Shown here: positions 1 to 12,594 of the stretch, piece after piece | Layout of the letters: each line of letters begins with the position of its first letter | How positions within the stretch are numbered: position 1 is the first letter of the stretch | Source: Trichostrongylus colubriformis | Taxonomy: Eukaryota > Nematoda > Chromadorea > Rhabditida > Trichostrongylidae | Direction of reading: 5' to 3' | Length of the DNA stretch: 64,000 bases | NCBI GenBank assembly: GCA_963978905.1 | Contig: OZ022260.1 | Span: forward strand, 11,707,725 to 11,771,724 | Translations under genes and position numbers: made by a program | The notes under the pieces: model-generated | Told to the model about the DNA's origin: nothing | The model's input: only the letters and a program-made list of their open reading frames with translations | Databases searched by the model: none

Positions 1-196
1 AAGCTTTTTATGGCCAATTGAATTTTTGGAGAGTTTGGCTATTTTTGAAGTTTTTAGTTGAATAAATTTTCCAATCTCAACACTACACCCTACTTTGCTT
101 CATGCGTACCAGTTGCCTTCAAAAAACAAAAAAAATTGAATATGAAATGTAAACTCCGACCAAAGTTATGGTTAGAATCCAAAACCGCATATATTT

Positions 197-703
197 TTGA
201 CCGCTACTGTACGCCTTCCACTCAACTACCGCTTTAGTGTTCGATCACATAATTTCACGAATAGGTTTCGAGCACGCCCCGTGAAAGGACATTGTTGCGA
301 TAATTCTACGGAAATCTGGCTCGCTTTGCTAGTGTCTAAAACTTATGCTACTACAAATAAAACATACAACAAAAACGCAAAAAATGCAGCTAAAGCCGCT
401 CCCAACAAAAATACAAAGGATCCAAAAACGACTTATAATTATGTCTATCGTCACTACAAAGATGCTAGGAAAGACTTTAGAATCGCTACCCTCATGTCAA
501 ATTTTAATAAAAGGAACCACGTGCCCGGCAGAGCGACGAAGCGTATCCCCATTGACAATGTTGGCAATCAGTGGCCTTCGCCACTCTTTCGGTGCGTGAT
601 GCATACTAGGAAGATCAGCCGGCTGGAAATGGCAGACGTGATGTGGTCAGAATTAGCTGGCCATAGAAGCGATTGCATGGCGAGCATGAACAGCGGTAAA
701 TAA
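197..703 (+). CDS. unrecognised 168-codon open frame
   Basis: This is the longest uninterrupted frame in the first 10 kb. The predicted protein is basic and rich in Asn, Lys, Thr and Arg, with a low-complexity stretch (about residues 48-80) and no signal peptide, membrane segment or motif I recognise. No splice sites or flanking exons support it. It may be a chance frame or a degraded repeat, and I list it only because of its length. Confidence 0.12.
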   Translation: MTATVRLPLNYRFSVRSHNFTNRFRARPVKGHCCDNSTEIWLALLVSKTYATTNKTYNKNAKNAAKAAPNKNTKDPKTTYNYVYRHYKDARKDFRIATLMSNFNKRNHVPGRATKRIPIDNVGNQWPSPLFRCVMHTRKISRLEMADVMWSELAGHRSDCMASMNSGK

Positions 704-2205
704 GGTTCCGGCGGACTTCCTGAAAAGCCGAGTAGGCTTTCGTAAATAAATCGTGGTATTGAGTACCCAGAGAGTAAGTTGAAAGCGCGGGAATACTAAA
801 AACTCTTTCTCTGGAAAAGAAAGAAAAAGGCTAAATATTGTAGTAGCTTTCTCGAAACAGCGCTTTCTCACCATTCCACTATTAGGGCTTTTCATTGAAG
901 AAATAATCGGAACGGAAAGGGGGCACAGTTTCTGAGACAGTCAAGGGGTTCAGTAATGTATGTCATGGCGATGAAATAACACGCGTCATGCGTGTGGATT
1001 GAATACCGAGCTCGAAAGTTCTGAGCTCACAGACCGGTTTGATTTTGCAATGGTGTAAAGAGAGAAGCAACGACAACAAATGCCTCTTTCTCACTCATCT
1101 CTATGGTACGACTCTACCACAAAAAAGCTGAACTTACGATTCCCATTCAATAAGCATAAAAAATATTAAAAAATAACCACTTCAATGTTTATAGTTTGTT
1201 TCCTGGATTTCTGGAGCGTTAGGTTTGCAAGACGGAAGAGTTTAAATCGAATCATATCGATGGAAAAGCTTGAGAAGCCGGGAGAATAAGAAGTGCGGAA
1301 CTGAACGATTCCTTAACTATACGCCGTGCTTACACTTTTCGTTTTGATTCAGCAACTTGAAAAAAAGCGTTGATACATGGCATAAGGTGAGTATCACAAA
1401 ATCATGATTTCTTAGATTTTTCTGAAAAAGATAATCTACATTATGAACACTGGATACGTAGACAAAGGAGGAACCCGAGGATGACGGTTCCTATGCAGGC
1501 GTTTTCTTCTTCTTTTTTCAAAATGTTCCACTACTTTATCTTTCCAATTTACTATTTCACCGATGGTAGTCCGCCTAAAAATCTCCGGAGGCGTCTTCCG
1601 TTTCTTTTTGCTTTTTTCACTGACTTCCGGTGTTACTTTTTTCGCTTTTTCACTGCACTTCAGGTGATTTTAAAAGCACAGTTCACTAATGGAAAGGGTT
1701 GCCACACAATGTCAGAAGCGCAAAGAATCCATAAAAATTCTCCAGTTTGAGAGGAAAATAAGAAGTACAGACCCAGGGTTACACTCAGTAACCCAAATTA
1801 CAAAGTCCATATCAGTATACTTGTTTAACTATCCCTTTCTCAGTCAGATTTGGTCTTTGATTCCTTCAATCAAAATCGAAATGAGTTTGAGAAAACCACT
1901 TGCACTTTAGCATAGATTAGAGATCTACGAACGTCCCCTTCGAACCGGTCCCTTTCCATGCGATTTTCGAATTTCAACGAATACTATTAACCACCTAAAT
2001 TATGAGTAATGACCACGCAAATCGACTTTGGCAATGGTTCGAAAGTGTTTTCGTCACGACAAGCGAGGACCTCAATTGATGAGGAGAAGCTTTCTTGAGG
2101 ATGGAGTACACGTGTAATGCGTGGCATTCCACCAGACACATTTCACAGCACGGCAAGCATTATCATACACACATTGAAAAAGGTTAAATTTCATGCATTT
2201 CGAAG

Positions 2206-2379
2206 GCTGCGTTCATACTCAACGGTGCCAGCTGCAGGACGTGATTGTGTGTCTCTGCGTCTCCGTCTATGCCACCCTGCCTCGCTGCCCGCGTCGTCTC
2301 TACACTCCTACCGTGCCACTCCGCTCTACTTCATGTAAACGCAGCCACGCCCTACCGGCGCTGAGTAAACGCGGCCTGA
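2206..2379. repeat. degenerate palindromic MITE, same family as 32012-32149
   Basis: The left end reads GGCTGCGTTCATACT and the right end is a decayed inverted version (GAGTAAACGCGGCC). The interior shares GCAGGACGTG and CTGCGTCTCCG with the better-preserved copy at 32012-32149 in opposite orientation. No clear target duplication remains. Non-coding. Confidence 0.55.
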
Positions 2380-3113
2380 CATGGTTTCTCGTTCTACGGC
2401 ATGAAGTCGCTATTATAAGCAAGTGAAAAAAGGGAAAAAAAGCTGCGAAATTTAGCTCAAGGCTGTCAGGGGTGTCCCGTTCAATGGTACGCAATACACA
2501 TCCTGACGTCATATTCGAGACACGTACCCCCTTTCATACGCTGACCTGAACATATTCGAACTCTAGCTTGAAAATGAAAAAAGTGCTCTTCCACTCCCAA
2601 CCAGAACGAAAGGGCGATTCACAGTATTCACACCGAGGCATAAACCGTTAAGTCCTGCTCGTACTCTAGCAGTACTTTATCTTTCGGTAGAGTCTTGCAA
2701 AGATAATCCGACCCCGAAAGAAGGTAGCCTTGGTGAGCACTTGTCCGAAATCTGAACACGGACCACGATGGTCCCATCACAACCTCTGGTGAAATATGGC
2801 CTGAATGAAGCAGATGTTCATTTTTTTCAGTGCCCCTCACATGCACTGCCGAGGCTGAGGAGAAATTGATAGGAGATGGGAGGATATTTCTTTTGCGAAC
2901 CAACGATTCGTGTTTAGAAAAGGTGAGAAAAGGTGGGCGAAGCTCGCTTGAAGAAGCTTCCCTTGGGGTTTTTATCGCTATCTCACCGCGCTCCTATTCG
3001 CATCCGCATTTTTGCGAGGGAATGGGAACTTTCAATACATATGCTGCCTGGTTCAACCTCTTACCGTCTGCATCTACCCACAACGGTAAGTGATGCAGAG
3101 AAAGAACGAGAAT

Positions 3114-3334
3114 GAAGGTTTCCGGCGGATTTCGGCGGATTTTGACCAATTCTTTCTCCACTATTGTACTACGACCCGGATTTTCAAAATCTACACTTAC
3201 TCCACAGTACTCCAAAACTAGAGAAACTGAAGGTTTCCGGCGGATTTCGGCGGATTTTGACCCATTCTCTCTCCACTATTGTACTACGACCCTAATTTTC
3301 AAAATCTACACTTACTCCACAGTACTCCAAAACT
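3114..3334. repeat. two-unit tandem duplication, period 115 bp
   Basis: A unit starting GAAGGTTTCCGGCGG recurs at 3229 with only a few substitutions, up to CTCCAAAACT at 3334. Inside each unit CGGCGGATTT is itself partly repeated. The two copies give the same peptide in the + frame, but the codon content does not look coding. Probably a recent local duplication. Confidence 0.85.
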
Positions 3335-4860
3335 GCTCGGTGGTTCTAAATGTTTCAAAGGTTTCCTGGCGAATCTGAAACCGAAAACAAAGATCGTGTT
3401 CAGCCTATGCAAGCCTTTTGCAAGGCCCCATAATTATTATTGTATTCTAAAATAAATAGTCGAATAACAATTTTTTACAAATGGGAAAACGATTAGAAGA
3501 TTATCTCCCCGACATCCTCCACCGACGAGGTTTTACACGGGCCGCCTCAATTTCTTTCAAGGGAGCGAAGACAAGCTCATCACAGCCACGATCGACTTCA
3601 ATTACATTGCAGGGTTCAAAGAATAAATGCGGTGAAACCGCGTTACCACCCAAAGAGATCAGATAAACTAGTAAATGCTCTTAAAAGAAGTATTGATGAT
3701 AGAGTACAAGACTTTTCAGGGGAATCGCACATTCTCTCACACTCTCACAATCGCTCTACTGTACTTGAACAGAAACACGGAAGTATGTAACCAAGGAATT
3801 CCCTTTGCTTCAATGTAGAAATCGAAAGCGGAAAGGAGAGCAACTCTTTTGAATTCCTGCCGAACAACATCTGAAGAGTCGTCGGCGGGTGCGAATCAAA
3901 TATTCGCGCCCAATGGTGGTTTACTTCCCACTCTGCGTCCATGACAACGTGACCGTCGCCTCATCAACCCTACAGCTCTCGTGGCCGCGCCTCTGGGACG
4001 CCCTACTCCCAGACGTCCTTTTAACAATCGGTCACGTCATTTTGAGAAGGCTGTATCTCAGACGGGTTCTCTTTTTTTCGTCTGTAATCTTTCACGCAAT
4101 TTTACACCATATAATTTTACAACTCACATTATACAATTTTGGTTCATTAATTATATTTAGTTTTCATTTAATTAGGGAAGAGGAGATAGAGAAAAGTATC
4201 AAAACTCATCAAACAGTCCGTACTAACTTCAGCAACATATGATGGTACTTAAAATTAGGTGTGGTCCAGGAGGGGCCGATGCGACGCTGCGTCTTGCGAT
4301 TCTCGGCGGTGATCTTTTATCGCACCGTCGTGTGTCAAGTTTGCGATGTCAAATCGGCTCTTTCTGCACCCATAAACCCTACAAAACCTGATACAGAGGT
4401 AAACTCACCTTCCAGGCCATCGTAATCTGCAAGCTTGAGATTAGGAGATTCTGTCAGCACAATAAATCTAAGCCTTTTCCAACCGGATCAATTTCCTCAG
4501 AGCGTGATTATGCGATGATCTTTTTGTGAGTAGTTTGCCTCTACTCATTTTGATGTCGACCAGTTTGGAACTGGATTTATAATCACATATATTCTCTAAA
4601 TGCACTGAAGTGTACGTTATGGGAAATGTCAAGGGGAACGTGCATAGATACGAGTTCCTACGGAAAAAACTGCCGTGAGCGAATACATCTTACATCAACT
4701 GGAGTACAGGATTCTAGCTCAGAATGGAAACAAGATGGCGAAGGAGAACTTTGGCCGATTGGTGAATATGAAAGCCAAGAAGCCAAGTAGTACAACAGCA
4801 GACAGAAAACTGGAGAGAGCTCCCTCTAACCTCTACTGCATCTCCAGCCGGTGAGAATTA

Positions 4861-5015
4861 GGGTGCAGACGGCGAGGGATTATGCTGGGCAGCCGCGAAT
4901 TTTCCACGGGCATCGCAGCTGCTCGGTCACTGAGACAGCTCTAAGCGAAGAGTGATGAGATTATTGTAGAGAGACCCCAGAGCGCGCCTTGCAATGCGAG
5001 TTTCGTGGTATGTAG
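4861..5015. repeat. dispersed repeat copy (GCAGACGGCGAGGG family)
   Basis: This begins GGGTGCAGACGGCGAGGG and ends near a conserved TGCGAGTTTCGTGG. Related segments lie at 8697-8850 and 61723-61885, which share the (A)TGCAGACGG start and a TGCGA..TTC end. Copies are diverged and the element boundaries are not resolved. Confidence 0.45.
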
Positions 5016-5214
5016 CCTTATGTCGAATTTCCGTGCGGAGAGCAGCACCGCGGATTCCTTCGCCTGTGATTGCGTACATTACAACTGTTCCCTCAGAATT
5101 TTACGCTTGCATTAATTATCTGTTAATTAACATTGTTATCATGTGATGCTATTGTTTCCCTTACTTTTTACGTTACCATTTGTCTTCTTGGAGCACAAAA
5201 GTTGTTGTTTTTAG

Positions 5215-5354
5215 ATGATGATGAGATGAACAGCCCTTCCTTGAAGGGCCACCAAAGCACCGGATCCTTGCATCCTGAGCGGAATTCCAAGCGACCGCGG
5301 CAGGTTGTGCTCACGGCGCCGAGCGCGATGCCGCCAAGAGAAAATTCGATATAG
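5215..5354 (+). CDS. possible orphan terminal exon
   Basis: A good acceptor (TTGTTTTTAG, ending at 5214) opens a frame of about 46 codons ending in TAG at 5352-5354. The peptide starts with acidic residues and continues with a Ser/Pro/Arg-rich tail (for example NSPSLKGHQSTGS), resembling a disordered C-terminus. I found no upstream exon in a compatible phase, and no family is recognisable. It could be the last exon of an unseen gene or chance. Confidence 0.22.
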
Positions 5355-8300
5355 GGCTACACGCCCCGAGTTTCGCCACGGATTATTTCCTCATAACTGG
5401 CCTCTTCGCTGTCAGAAAACTTCGCTCTAAACTCTGCCCCCCCCCCTCTTTCCTGTGCTTTTGAAACAAAGCAGCACTGCTGGGTCCTCGCTCAAGGCAG
5501 TGATGAGCTGGTCGTAATCGACATGGGCAGGTAAAATGTGGGTTGTGACCGAAATTCACTTCGAGCGAAACGTGTTTGAGTCGCCCTAACAGCACCATGG
5601 AAGCCTCTTGTTTAACTTATGAACAATATTTCCTCATGATACACTACTCTCAATCGGTCGGCATAGAATTCGGGAGTCATATAGGATTTCTCTGCATGGG
5701 GCTCAAGTTCTAGCCATCCTGGAAGATTCCATCAGAAGAAGCATTTGCGGTCACTTTTTTGGTTCGTTTTGCTTTTTTGGCCCGTTTTTTATTACGTATG
5801 CTATCTAATGGAATTTGAAATAGGGGAAGCGCATGACTTCCCGTGAATGATGTTTTGTAAGGAGAACAATGCTGAAAAGCGCGTTTAATTCCTTCTTTTT
5901 GATTTCTTCCAAAAACGATCTCTATGCTCATAATGTATGCCTTCAATATGAGATTCAAAAAACCAAAATGATGAAAAACCGGGCTAGTATTTGGAATCGC
6001 ACTGTAGCGCACAGTAATTTATACGATTCATTTGTTTTCAAAAAAATCTGAATGGAATTGAAAAAAAATTGAGTCTCTAATTCAAACGTTTCAATTTCCA
6101 CATTGGAAAGAACCACGTAAAACCTTTTTTCAGAGCACTTGGTCTGTATGACTAATCCTCGCGAGCTAACAGACTTAGCATCAAGCGAGGTCACACCCAG
6201 AGGGCATAATTGGATATTGTGTGCAACGAATGTGTTCAATTAAATGTCTGGGGAATTACAGTACAATCCATAGTAAATAAACACCGCAGGTCTCTTCTCG
6301 TGAAGATCACATTTTGTGTTTCTAGTTTTTTTTAATGATCGGTCTTTAGTGAAAAATTCTTCATTTGAACATTTGCCTCACATTCTCTAGTCATCAAAGT
6401 CATGGCCTAATAAAGCGGGCCTTGAAATCTAGTAATTGAACTGTGAAACGACATAGTAAAACACAAAACAACAACACAACAACACACAAACAGGGCACCC
6501 CATCCAAAATCAAATATTGCTAGACCAACACGGTAACCAAATATTTTAAATTTGCCATACATGCGGTCTGAGTTATGAGGTTTAAAAATCCTAGCATGAA
6601 AGCATGCCTTCTTTTTAAAGTATATCATAATAATTAATCGATTAACTTTATTGATTTTAATATTTCTCCCAAAGTAATGTACATACAGGAGAGTTAGTAA
6701 CCATCATCTGGGTTTACAATTTTAACCCACAGCTCAAAAATGCAAATGAATTTACTGAAATGAACAATAAATGAATTTGTAACATATTATTTATATAAAT
6801 ATATAACACGCGAATATAATTACATTACATATCACAATTACAATAAATATATTACAATGAATATAAACATATATGTTACTATAGTTATAAAAAAATAATT
6901 TTGGTGAACCACGACCCCTATCGAAGAATTAGTGGAAGGGGTGTAATCGTTTATAAAAAAGGTTGCAAAAGTCAAATGTCATTACTGGCCACTACACTAA
7001 ATCTGCTAAAACCTAACATTAAGTCGCGCAGTGTTCTTTCGGAGGGACAAAATGAGGCTACCGTAATTCAAGCTCTACGAAAAACGTTGCGTAGACGAAA
7101 TTAGCAGCTAACAAGGAGAATGTGGTGCAGACAAATGAGGTCAATCAAGTGGCCAGCGATCGAAGAAGCCGTTAAGGTCACTACATGAGCCTAATTAGAA
7201 GAATTGTGTTAGCAGCCCCTAGCTAGTCTATAAATGCGCCACATTGCGCTCGAAAGCACTCCCACAGTCGGCAAAAAGCCCATCGAGCACGAATCAGTGA
7301 ACCAGTATCAAGGATAGGTTACTTTCGGTTAAAGTTGACGCTGTCCGGAGTGTTACGCGAGAGGCGTGTAACTAATTAGAGTGTATACCACTCAGTCGTG
7401 GAAATTGCTCAAAACAGGAAGTTCAGTTGACGATTTGAGCTGGTAATTATAGCTGGTGAAAAGCTATGGGTGGCTGGTGCCGATAGGAATAGCAACCAAT
7501 GATTGAAAAGGCGATTTGACTGAACCAGACTAACTTTGTCAAATGTACGTAGCTAACACGGATATTCTTCAGAATAGTGGAAGTACCTATTTGGCCAATT
7601 AAAGGAGGAAAAACCTATTTAGCCAATTAAAGAAGTGGATGATGGCCAGTGACGGTCAAATCAGTGCTCCCATCGGCACTTACAACTTAAAGGCATCATT
7701 AGGGGAAAGTCGGACGAAAAATGAAAGAAATAGTGCATATGAAAGTCGAGATGCCTAGTAACAGGACAGTGGAGAAAAAACGGATGGAAATGGCCAAAAA
7801 CTCGAGAAATAGGACCCCCTTCCCACCGCTGATTCTCGACGCGGACGACCTGTCCGTCAAGAGGGAAGTAGTCTGATCTAGTTTTCCATTGGCATGTTGC
7901 CAAGTAAACACAAGGGAATGCTTGGAAATACGACAGCATCTATTCTCCAGAGTGAGCTTCAAGCTAAAACTGCGAAAGCGCGCCGCAAAACCTTCGATCC
8001 TGCCGCATCTTCTTGGCCGCTCCCACCCCAGTCAATCGGGTATTACGTCATCGGGAGGCGATCAAGAAATCAAAGGGAGGCGGATCAAGAAATCAATGAT
8101 ACGTTGCGCCGTTTCTACAGCTCGGAGGGGCGCTTTTTCACCGGGATTTCGCCACAGATAGCCTTGCTAGGCTCAGGACTACCATGTGAGTTACTTCTTG
8201 TAGGGATAACTCCATTACCGCATTACCCCTAATGCTGTCTTTAAACCTCTTCAACATCATGTTGAATACAGTTACTAAGGCACCCCCAGGTGTCGAGGAA

Positions 8301-8696
8301 AATAGCAGCATCAGTACGACCCCTCCCCGTCTACGAGGGTCTGAATACGACCCTCCCCTTTCTTACTTCTACAGTACTAGTAACGGTTACCGGATTGTAT
8401 AGTTGCAGTGTGTTTTATCGCTTGTCGCTAACCTACGCAGCCACAACCCCCCTCCTTCAGTCCGGTCAAATACGAACCCCTTCGGAGGAATCCTCGACCC
8501 CGGTGTACCCTAAAAACCACCCTCTTCTCTTAATATTCTGAGACACCAAGCCGAAAGTGTAATTTTAGCCGATTGAGGCATAAGTCGAGGCAAGTGGTGC
8601 AACAACGGAAAAAACTGGATGAAACGGTCAAAAGCGCATGAGTAGGACCTTTCTAACTCCTTCCCTTTCAACTGCTCTGCAGCACTGCCTGCCAAG

Positions 8697-8850
8697 GGTA
8701 GATGCAGACGGCGAGGGTCTATGCCAACCAGCCGCTAACGTTGCCCCGCCCTCGCAGCAACAAAGCCACTGAAGCGTGCAGCACGAAGCGGTTCGCGGCC
8801 AAATCGCAATGAAGATCTCAACGCAGCACTTTTCAGTGCGATTCACTATA
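8697..8850. repeat. dispersed repeat copy (GCAGACGGCGAGGG family)
   Basis: This shares GATGCAGACGGCGAGGG and the following GC-rich portion with 4861-5015, and the start with 61723-61885. Non-coding, boundaries approximate. Confidence 0.45.
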
Positions 8851-9484
8851 GGTTATATCCTCCACTGCTGACTTTTCATTGGCAAAGTTTCGCTTCCCTT
8901 CATTGCCCCCTTCCAGTGTTTTTGAAGACTGTGAGAGCGATAATCAGACGACAAAAATTCAGAATGTGGCGTTGTGAAGGAAACCAGGACACGGTATAAG
9001 GCGCTACTTGCCTACTCGACAACACAAAAAGCCTTAAAGTTTCCAACATGTACGACTTATTCCGCGTGGCCAAGCTCCTCTTACAAGTGAGCATGTCATT
9101 TAATGGCGTATCACTGCCACGTATCGCAGGTGTAAATAACTCAGACTGATGCTCAGTGAATACGTTGAGTAGAAAAACGCGTACTCCGTACGAACCGACG
9201 TGCAAGGGAATCTCACTACTCTGATTTAAAAAACAGCATCTCGACTTTTCGTACCTGTCACAATAAATAGCGCCCTTACCAAACTCAATATTCTATTTCC
9301 CTTCATTCTCAACTTTATTTCCACTATGCGACCAGATTATGGTTCTGCTTCCTTCGAAGGCGTTTGCCGAGAGTTTATATCTGCTTCGACTGCTAGTTTA
9401 TCTCCATTCATCAATATGAAAGATAAAAATTTAGCATTTGGCAATCCTATATGGCATCGTTCACCGGTCAAGTGCTTGAAGACG

Positions 9485-9846
9485 TAGAGACAAGACACTC
9501 GAATAGGGTCAAGTTAAGTGCAGAGGGCGGCCGCATTTTTTGGTGCGCTTCATTCACCAACATCAGCCAGCAAAGCAGTTATCGCCCGCGAACGCTCATG
9601 CGGGAATCTTTTCTTTTTGGATGTTTTTTTTCATTCAACCGTCTAGTCTCCAGTGATAAAAAATGGCACCCCGCGTTATTCACATGCAAATGCAGATCGT
9701 GTAAACTGTGTTCCATACGCCATACGTGACATTTGCCCGATACGTACACGTCATTCAGCTTTTTTCATAACGGTTTTCAATGACGGCATTCCCATTATAA
9801 ACGACGTTGAGATACACAGTACCATGAAAAAATAGAAAAAAATCAA
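9485..9846 (+). repeat. direct repeat copy 1 (about 360 bp)
   Basis: The sequence from GAGACAAGACACTCGAAT to a run of AAAAAAATCAAT recurs at 11498-11862 in the same orientation. Many blocks are conserved, such as CATCAGCCAGCAAAGCAGTT and GGCATTCCCAT. Both copies have indels and no long frame. The pair brackets the fold-back element at 10292-10894. Confidence 0.8.
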
Positions 9847-9854
9847 TCTTATGT

Positions 9855-9899
9855 ATATGTGTTTTTAAGCCCCTAACCTTTGGGCTTGAAAACACATAT
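9855..9899. repeat. 18-bp inverted repeat hairpin
   Basis: ATATGTGTTTTTAAGCCC (9855-9872) pairs with GGGCTTGAAAACACATAT (9882-9899) with one mismatch and a 9-base loop. It lies just beyond the end of direct repeat copy 1. There is no T-run or gene to suggest a terminator. Confidence 0.7.
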
Positions 9900-10049
9900 G
9901 TAAGAGTCACCGTAAAACCCTAGCTCAAGGTGCCAAACTACAGCTCCACATTTCGTAAGGTCAGCGTGTTTTATTATGTCTCTTGGAGTTGAAACTCCCT
10001 TCGTATTCCTTTGTAATTAAAAAATGGTACTCGACATCTTGTATCACAG

Positions 10050-10097
10050 AACGTTTCGGCCTTTCATACTCTGAAGAAGGCGATGTGCCGAAACGTT
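10050..10097. repeat. AACGTTTCGGC inverted repeat
   Basis: AACGTTTCGGC (10050-10060) is perfectly inverted at 10087-10097 (GCCGAAACGTT), with CTGAAGA in the loop. Similar CTGAAGA..GCCGAAACG arrangements are familiar from interspersed repeats in many animal genomes. No reverse transcriptase frame is visible nearby, so the parent element is not identified. Confidence 0.6.
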
Positions 10098-10291
10098 GGC
10101 CGAATAATCAAAATCAGAGCAGTCTCGGAGGCTCAGCTCAAAAGTATTACTGATCCTGTCTTAAAAACCGATCGAATACCTCTATGACGAGATTGATATT
10201 TTTGACGTATTACTCCAACCAAAGCTTGAATCTTGGCAGATTCTGTCGAGGCCGATACAACTATATGATCAAAATTTACAGGTGGTACTTA

Positions 10292-10894
10292 CAAGGGAAA
10301 GACCTGAGGTCGAAGTGGCCATTCGGAATAGGATACATATGATCCGACGTATTTTCGGACGCTGATCTTGAACCTGCAATCCAAATTCGCAAAGCGATTC
10401 TGTGAGCGGAGTTATGGAGGTTTTTTTTTTCAAAAAATAAATACTATTAGATGGTAGGTTTGGAAACCCCTAGCACGCGAGCCAGATGTTCTCGCGTAAG
10501 ACCAGTGCAATTTTCGTGTCCAGGGGACCAAGCTGCCCCATAGGACATGTTCTCAGCCAAAAAAAATTGAATTTGACCAAATTTCGGAACAATTCTTGGC
10601 CCACCCAATACGCCTCGAATTGGCTAAAAAAATGTTCTTTTGGGCAGTTTTGTCCCGGTCCCCTGAACACGAAAATCGCATTGGTTTAGCGCGAGAACGT
10701 CTGGCTCGCATGCTACGGGCTTCAAAACCTACCATATAATAACTATGTTTTTTTCAAAAAAAAAACACTCCATAACTCCACTCAAAAAATCGTTCTGCAA
10801 ATTTGCAATGCAGGTTTGAGATTAGCGTCCGAAAGTACGTCGCACTATATGTATTCCATTCCGAATAGCAAGTTGACCTCGGGCCCTTCCCTTG
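10292..10894. mobile_element. 603-bp fold-back element with TTA target duplication
   Basis: The ends are CAAGGGAAAG at 10292 and CTTCCCTTG at 10894, each flanked by TTA (10289-10291 and 10895-10897). The two arms, each roughly 260 bp, are inverted copies: TTTCGGACGCT, GGAGTTATGGAG, ATGGTAGGTTT and AGGGGACC all recur inverted. About 80 bp in the centre is unpaired. There is no transposase frame. The TTA duplication suggests mobilisation by a PIF/Harbinger-type transposase, which is an inference. Confidence 0.85.
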
Positions 10895-11497
10895 TTAGCA
10901 ATGTATTCATGACCTTCCCATTTCCTCTCGGCATTTCTAAAGGATTAAAGGATGAGTTTTGGCATCAAGCTACTCCTTGTTGGGGTGCGCCACACATTCT
11001 AGTTCGATTCAGAGTCGTGGTTGCAGGTGAATTGACTATTTGGCCTATACAATCACTCGTGGAAATCAGCAGATGTCAGGTGCTTCCGTCTACCCAGACG
11101 AGACTGGTACCAATTCACCTAACTCGAAGGGATGGTTGGCTCGGTTCGCCTGAACGTGCATGGACTGAGGGATACAATCCCCACAACATGAGTGTAGAAA
11201 GGCGTGCTACTGTCCCTCCACCTCCGCCTATCGCCATCCATACCAATCGTTTATATGACGCTTTCAAATATTTACAATGACCAGAGGGGAATCGCTGAAG
11301 GGCACGTGCCATCAGAGACATGTGTGAAAGAAATCTATAAAGAAAAATTGAGTTCACTTGATACCGTATGACCCAAAAGTCTTCTAATTAATTCCTTAAA
11401 GTCACCAATAGGGGTAATGAGGGTAATCAGAACCAAGAAAACGTTTTGTATGAAGCGGCGAGTTTCGATGAAATGATCTGTAGCAAAACTCAAGACA

Positions 11498-11862
11498 CAG
11501 AGAGACAAGACACTCGAATTGGTTCAGGTCACGCGCAGGAGGGGCGACCGCGTCCTTCGGTGCGCTTCATTCATCGGCATCAGCCAGCAAAGCAGTTGTC
11601 GCCTCACAAACACTCATACAGGAACCTTTCCTTCTGGATGTTTCCTACATTCGACAGCCCAGCCTCCAGTAATGAAAAAAGGGCACCCCGCGATATTCAT
11701 ATGATAATGCAGATCGTGTGACTGCGTTCCATTCGTGACATGTGCCCAATACGTGCACACAATTCAACTTTTTTCATAATGCTTTTCAATGCCGGCATTC
11801 CCATCGTATACGACGATGCGATACACAATACCATAAAAAAATACAAAAAAATCAATTTTCAT
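11498..11862 (+). repeat. direct repeat copy 2 (about 360 bp)
   Basis: Second copy of the 9485-9846 repeat, about 2 kb downstream, with scattered substitutions and small indels. It has the same GAGACAAGACACTCGAAT start and an A-rich end. No terminal repeats or target duplication are evident. Confidence 0.8.
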
Positions 11863-12341
11863 GTCCGACTCTCCGTATAAATGTTTTCAAGCGAAAAAGC
11901 GCGCCTTGAGCTTTCTACTATTACGTGCCCCGTTTGGATGCATTTTGGCCGTACGCCTTTCAATGACCGGACAGCTGTAGAGGACGGGCAACGTCCAAAG
12001 CTGACTGGCTCAGCTGCTCCCCCATGTGCATTATTGTTTCAGCAATGCAGAAGGCTCTCAACACGTCTTCGACTGCACGAGCGGTTCCATTTCTCGTGTT
12101 ATTGTCCGTTTCATTCCATTCCTTCGCTACTTTTGCCCTACCCTCTACCTTCACACCCCACCATAGCCGCAAAATACCTGTGATGGTGCCTTCAAGTGCA
12201 TGAGTTGAAAGCGGCTTTACGCATCACTTTTAGGTAGACCGAATGAATTCAACAATTGCGGCAGCTATTCGAATGTATGACGGACGTTCAACGTCAAACA
12301 GTATATGTACATTGTCAATCAGCGGCCCTGTGATGAGGCAT

Positions 12342-12594
12342 GGGTGTGCACCTTTATGTCAGGATTTCACACCGCGGCATGTCGCAAGCGAAGCAATGCG
12401 GACGAGCTGAAGGCGCCATGTTGTTGAGTCCCGAGGCGATAACAAGTCAACGGTGTATCGTCCACAGCATTACCGTGTAATCGTTCTAACAAGAAGACCG
12501 TGTAAGACCCAACTACCGCGACGCGCATAGCTGGCACACACTGCGTCGCTCGCGCTCGTCGTAGTGCGAAATCCTAACATAAGGGTACACACCC
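12342..12594. mobile_element. Mutator-like palindromic MITE, 9-bp target duplication
   Basis: Terminal inverted repeats GGGTGTGCACC / GGGTACACACCC are flanked by ATGAGGCAT (12333-12341) and ATGAGGCAC (12595-12603), a 9-bp duplication with one mismatch. The interior contains CGCATAGCTGG and CATGTCGCAAGCG, shared with 21130-21365 and, inverted, with 61064-61301. No coding capacity. The 9-bp duplication is the usual mark of Mutator-superfamily elements. Confidence 0.85.

Larger units (their letters stand above)
1..9484. other. gene-poor repeat-bearing stretch
   Basis: I see no gene I can defend here. The open frames are short, lack splice-consistent neighbours and match no family I know. The stretch contains a degenerate palindromic element (2206-2379), a two-unit tandem duplication (3114-3334), copies of a dispersed repeat (near 4861-5015 and 8697-8850), a possible orphan exon (5215-5354) and an AT-rich segment near 6760-6900. 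Regulatory sites cannot be recognised from sequence alone. Confidence 0.6.

Noticed and set aside
10044..10110. Possible hammerhead ribozyme (CTGAAGA ... GAAA)
   Set aside because: The core can be partly matched, but stem II has an unpaired base and I could not find a convincing stem I with a cleavage triplet. The simple 11-bp inverted repeat explains the pattern.
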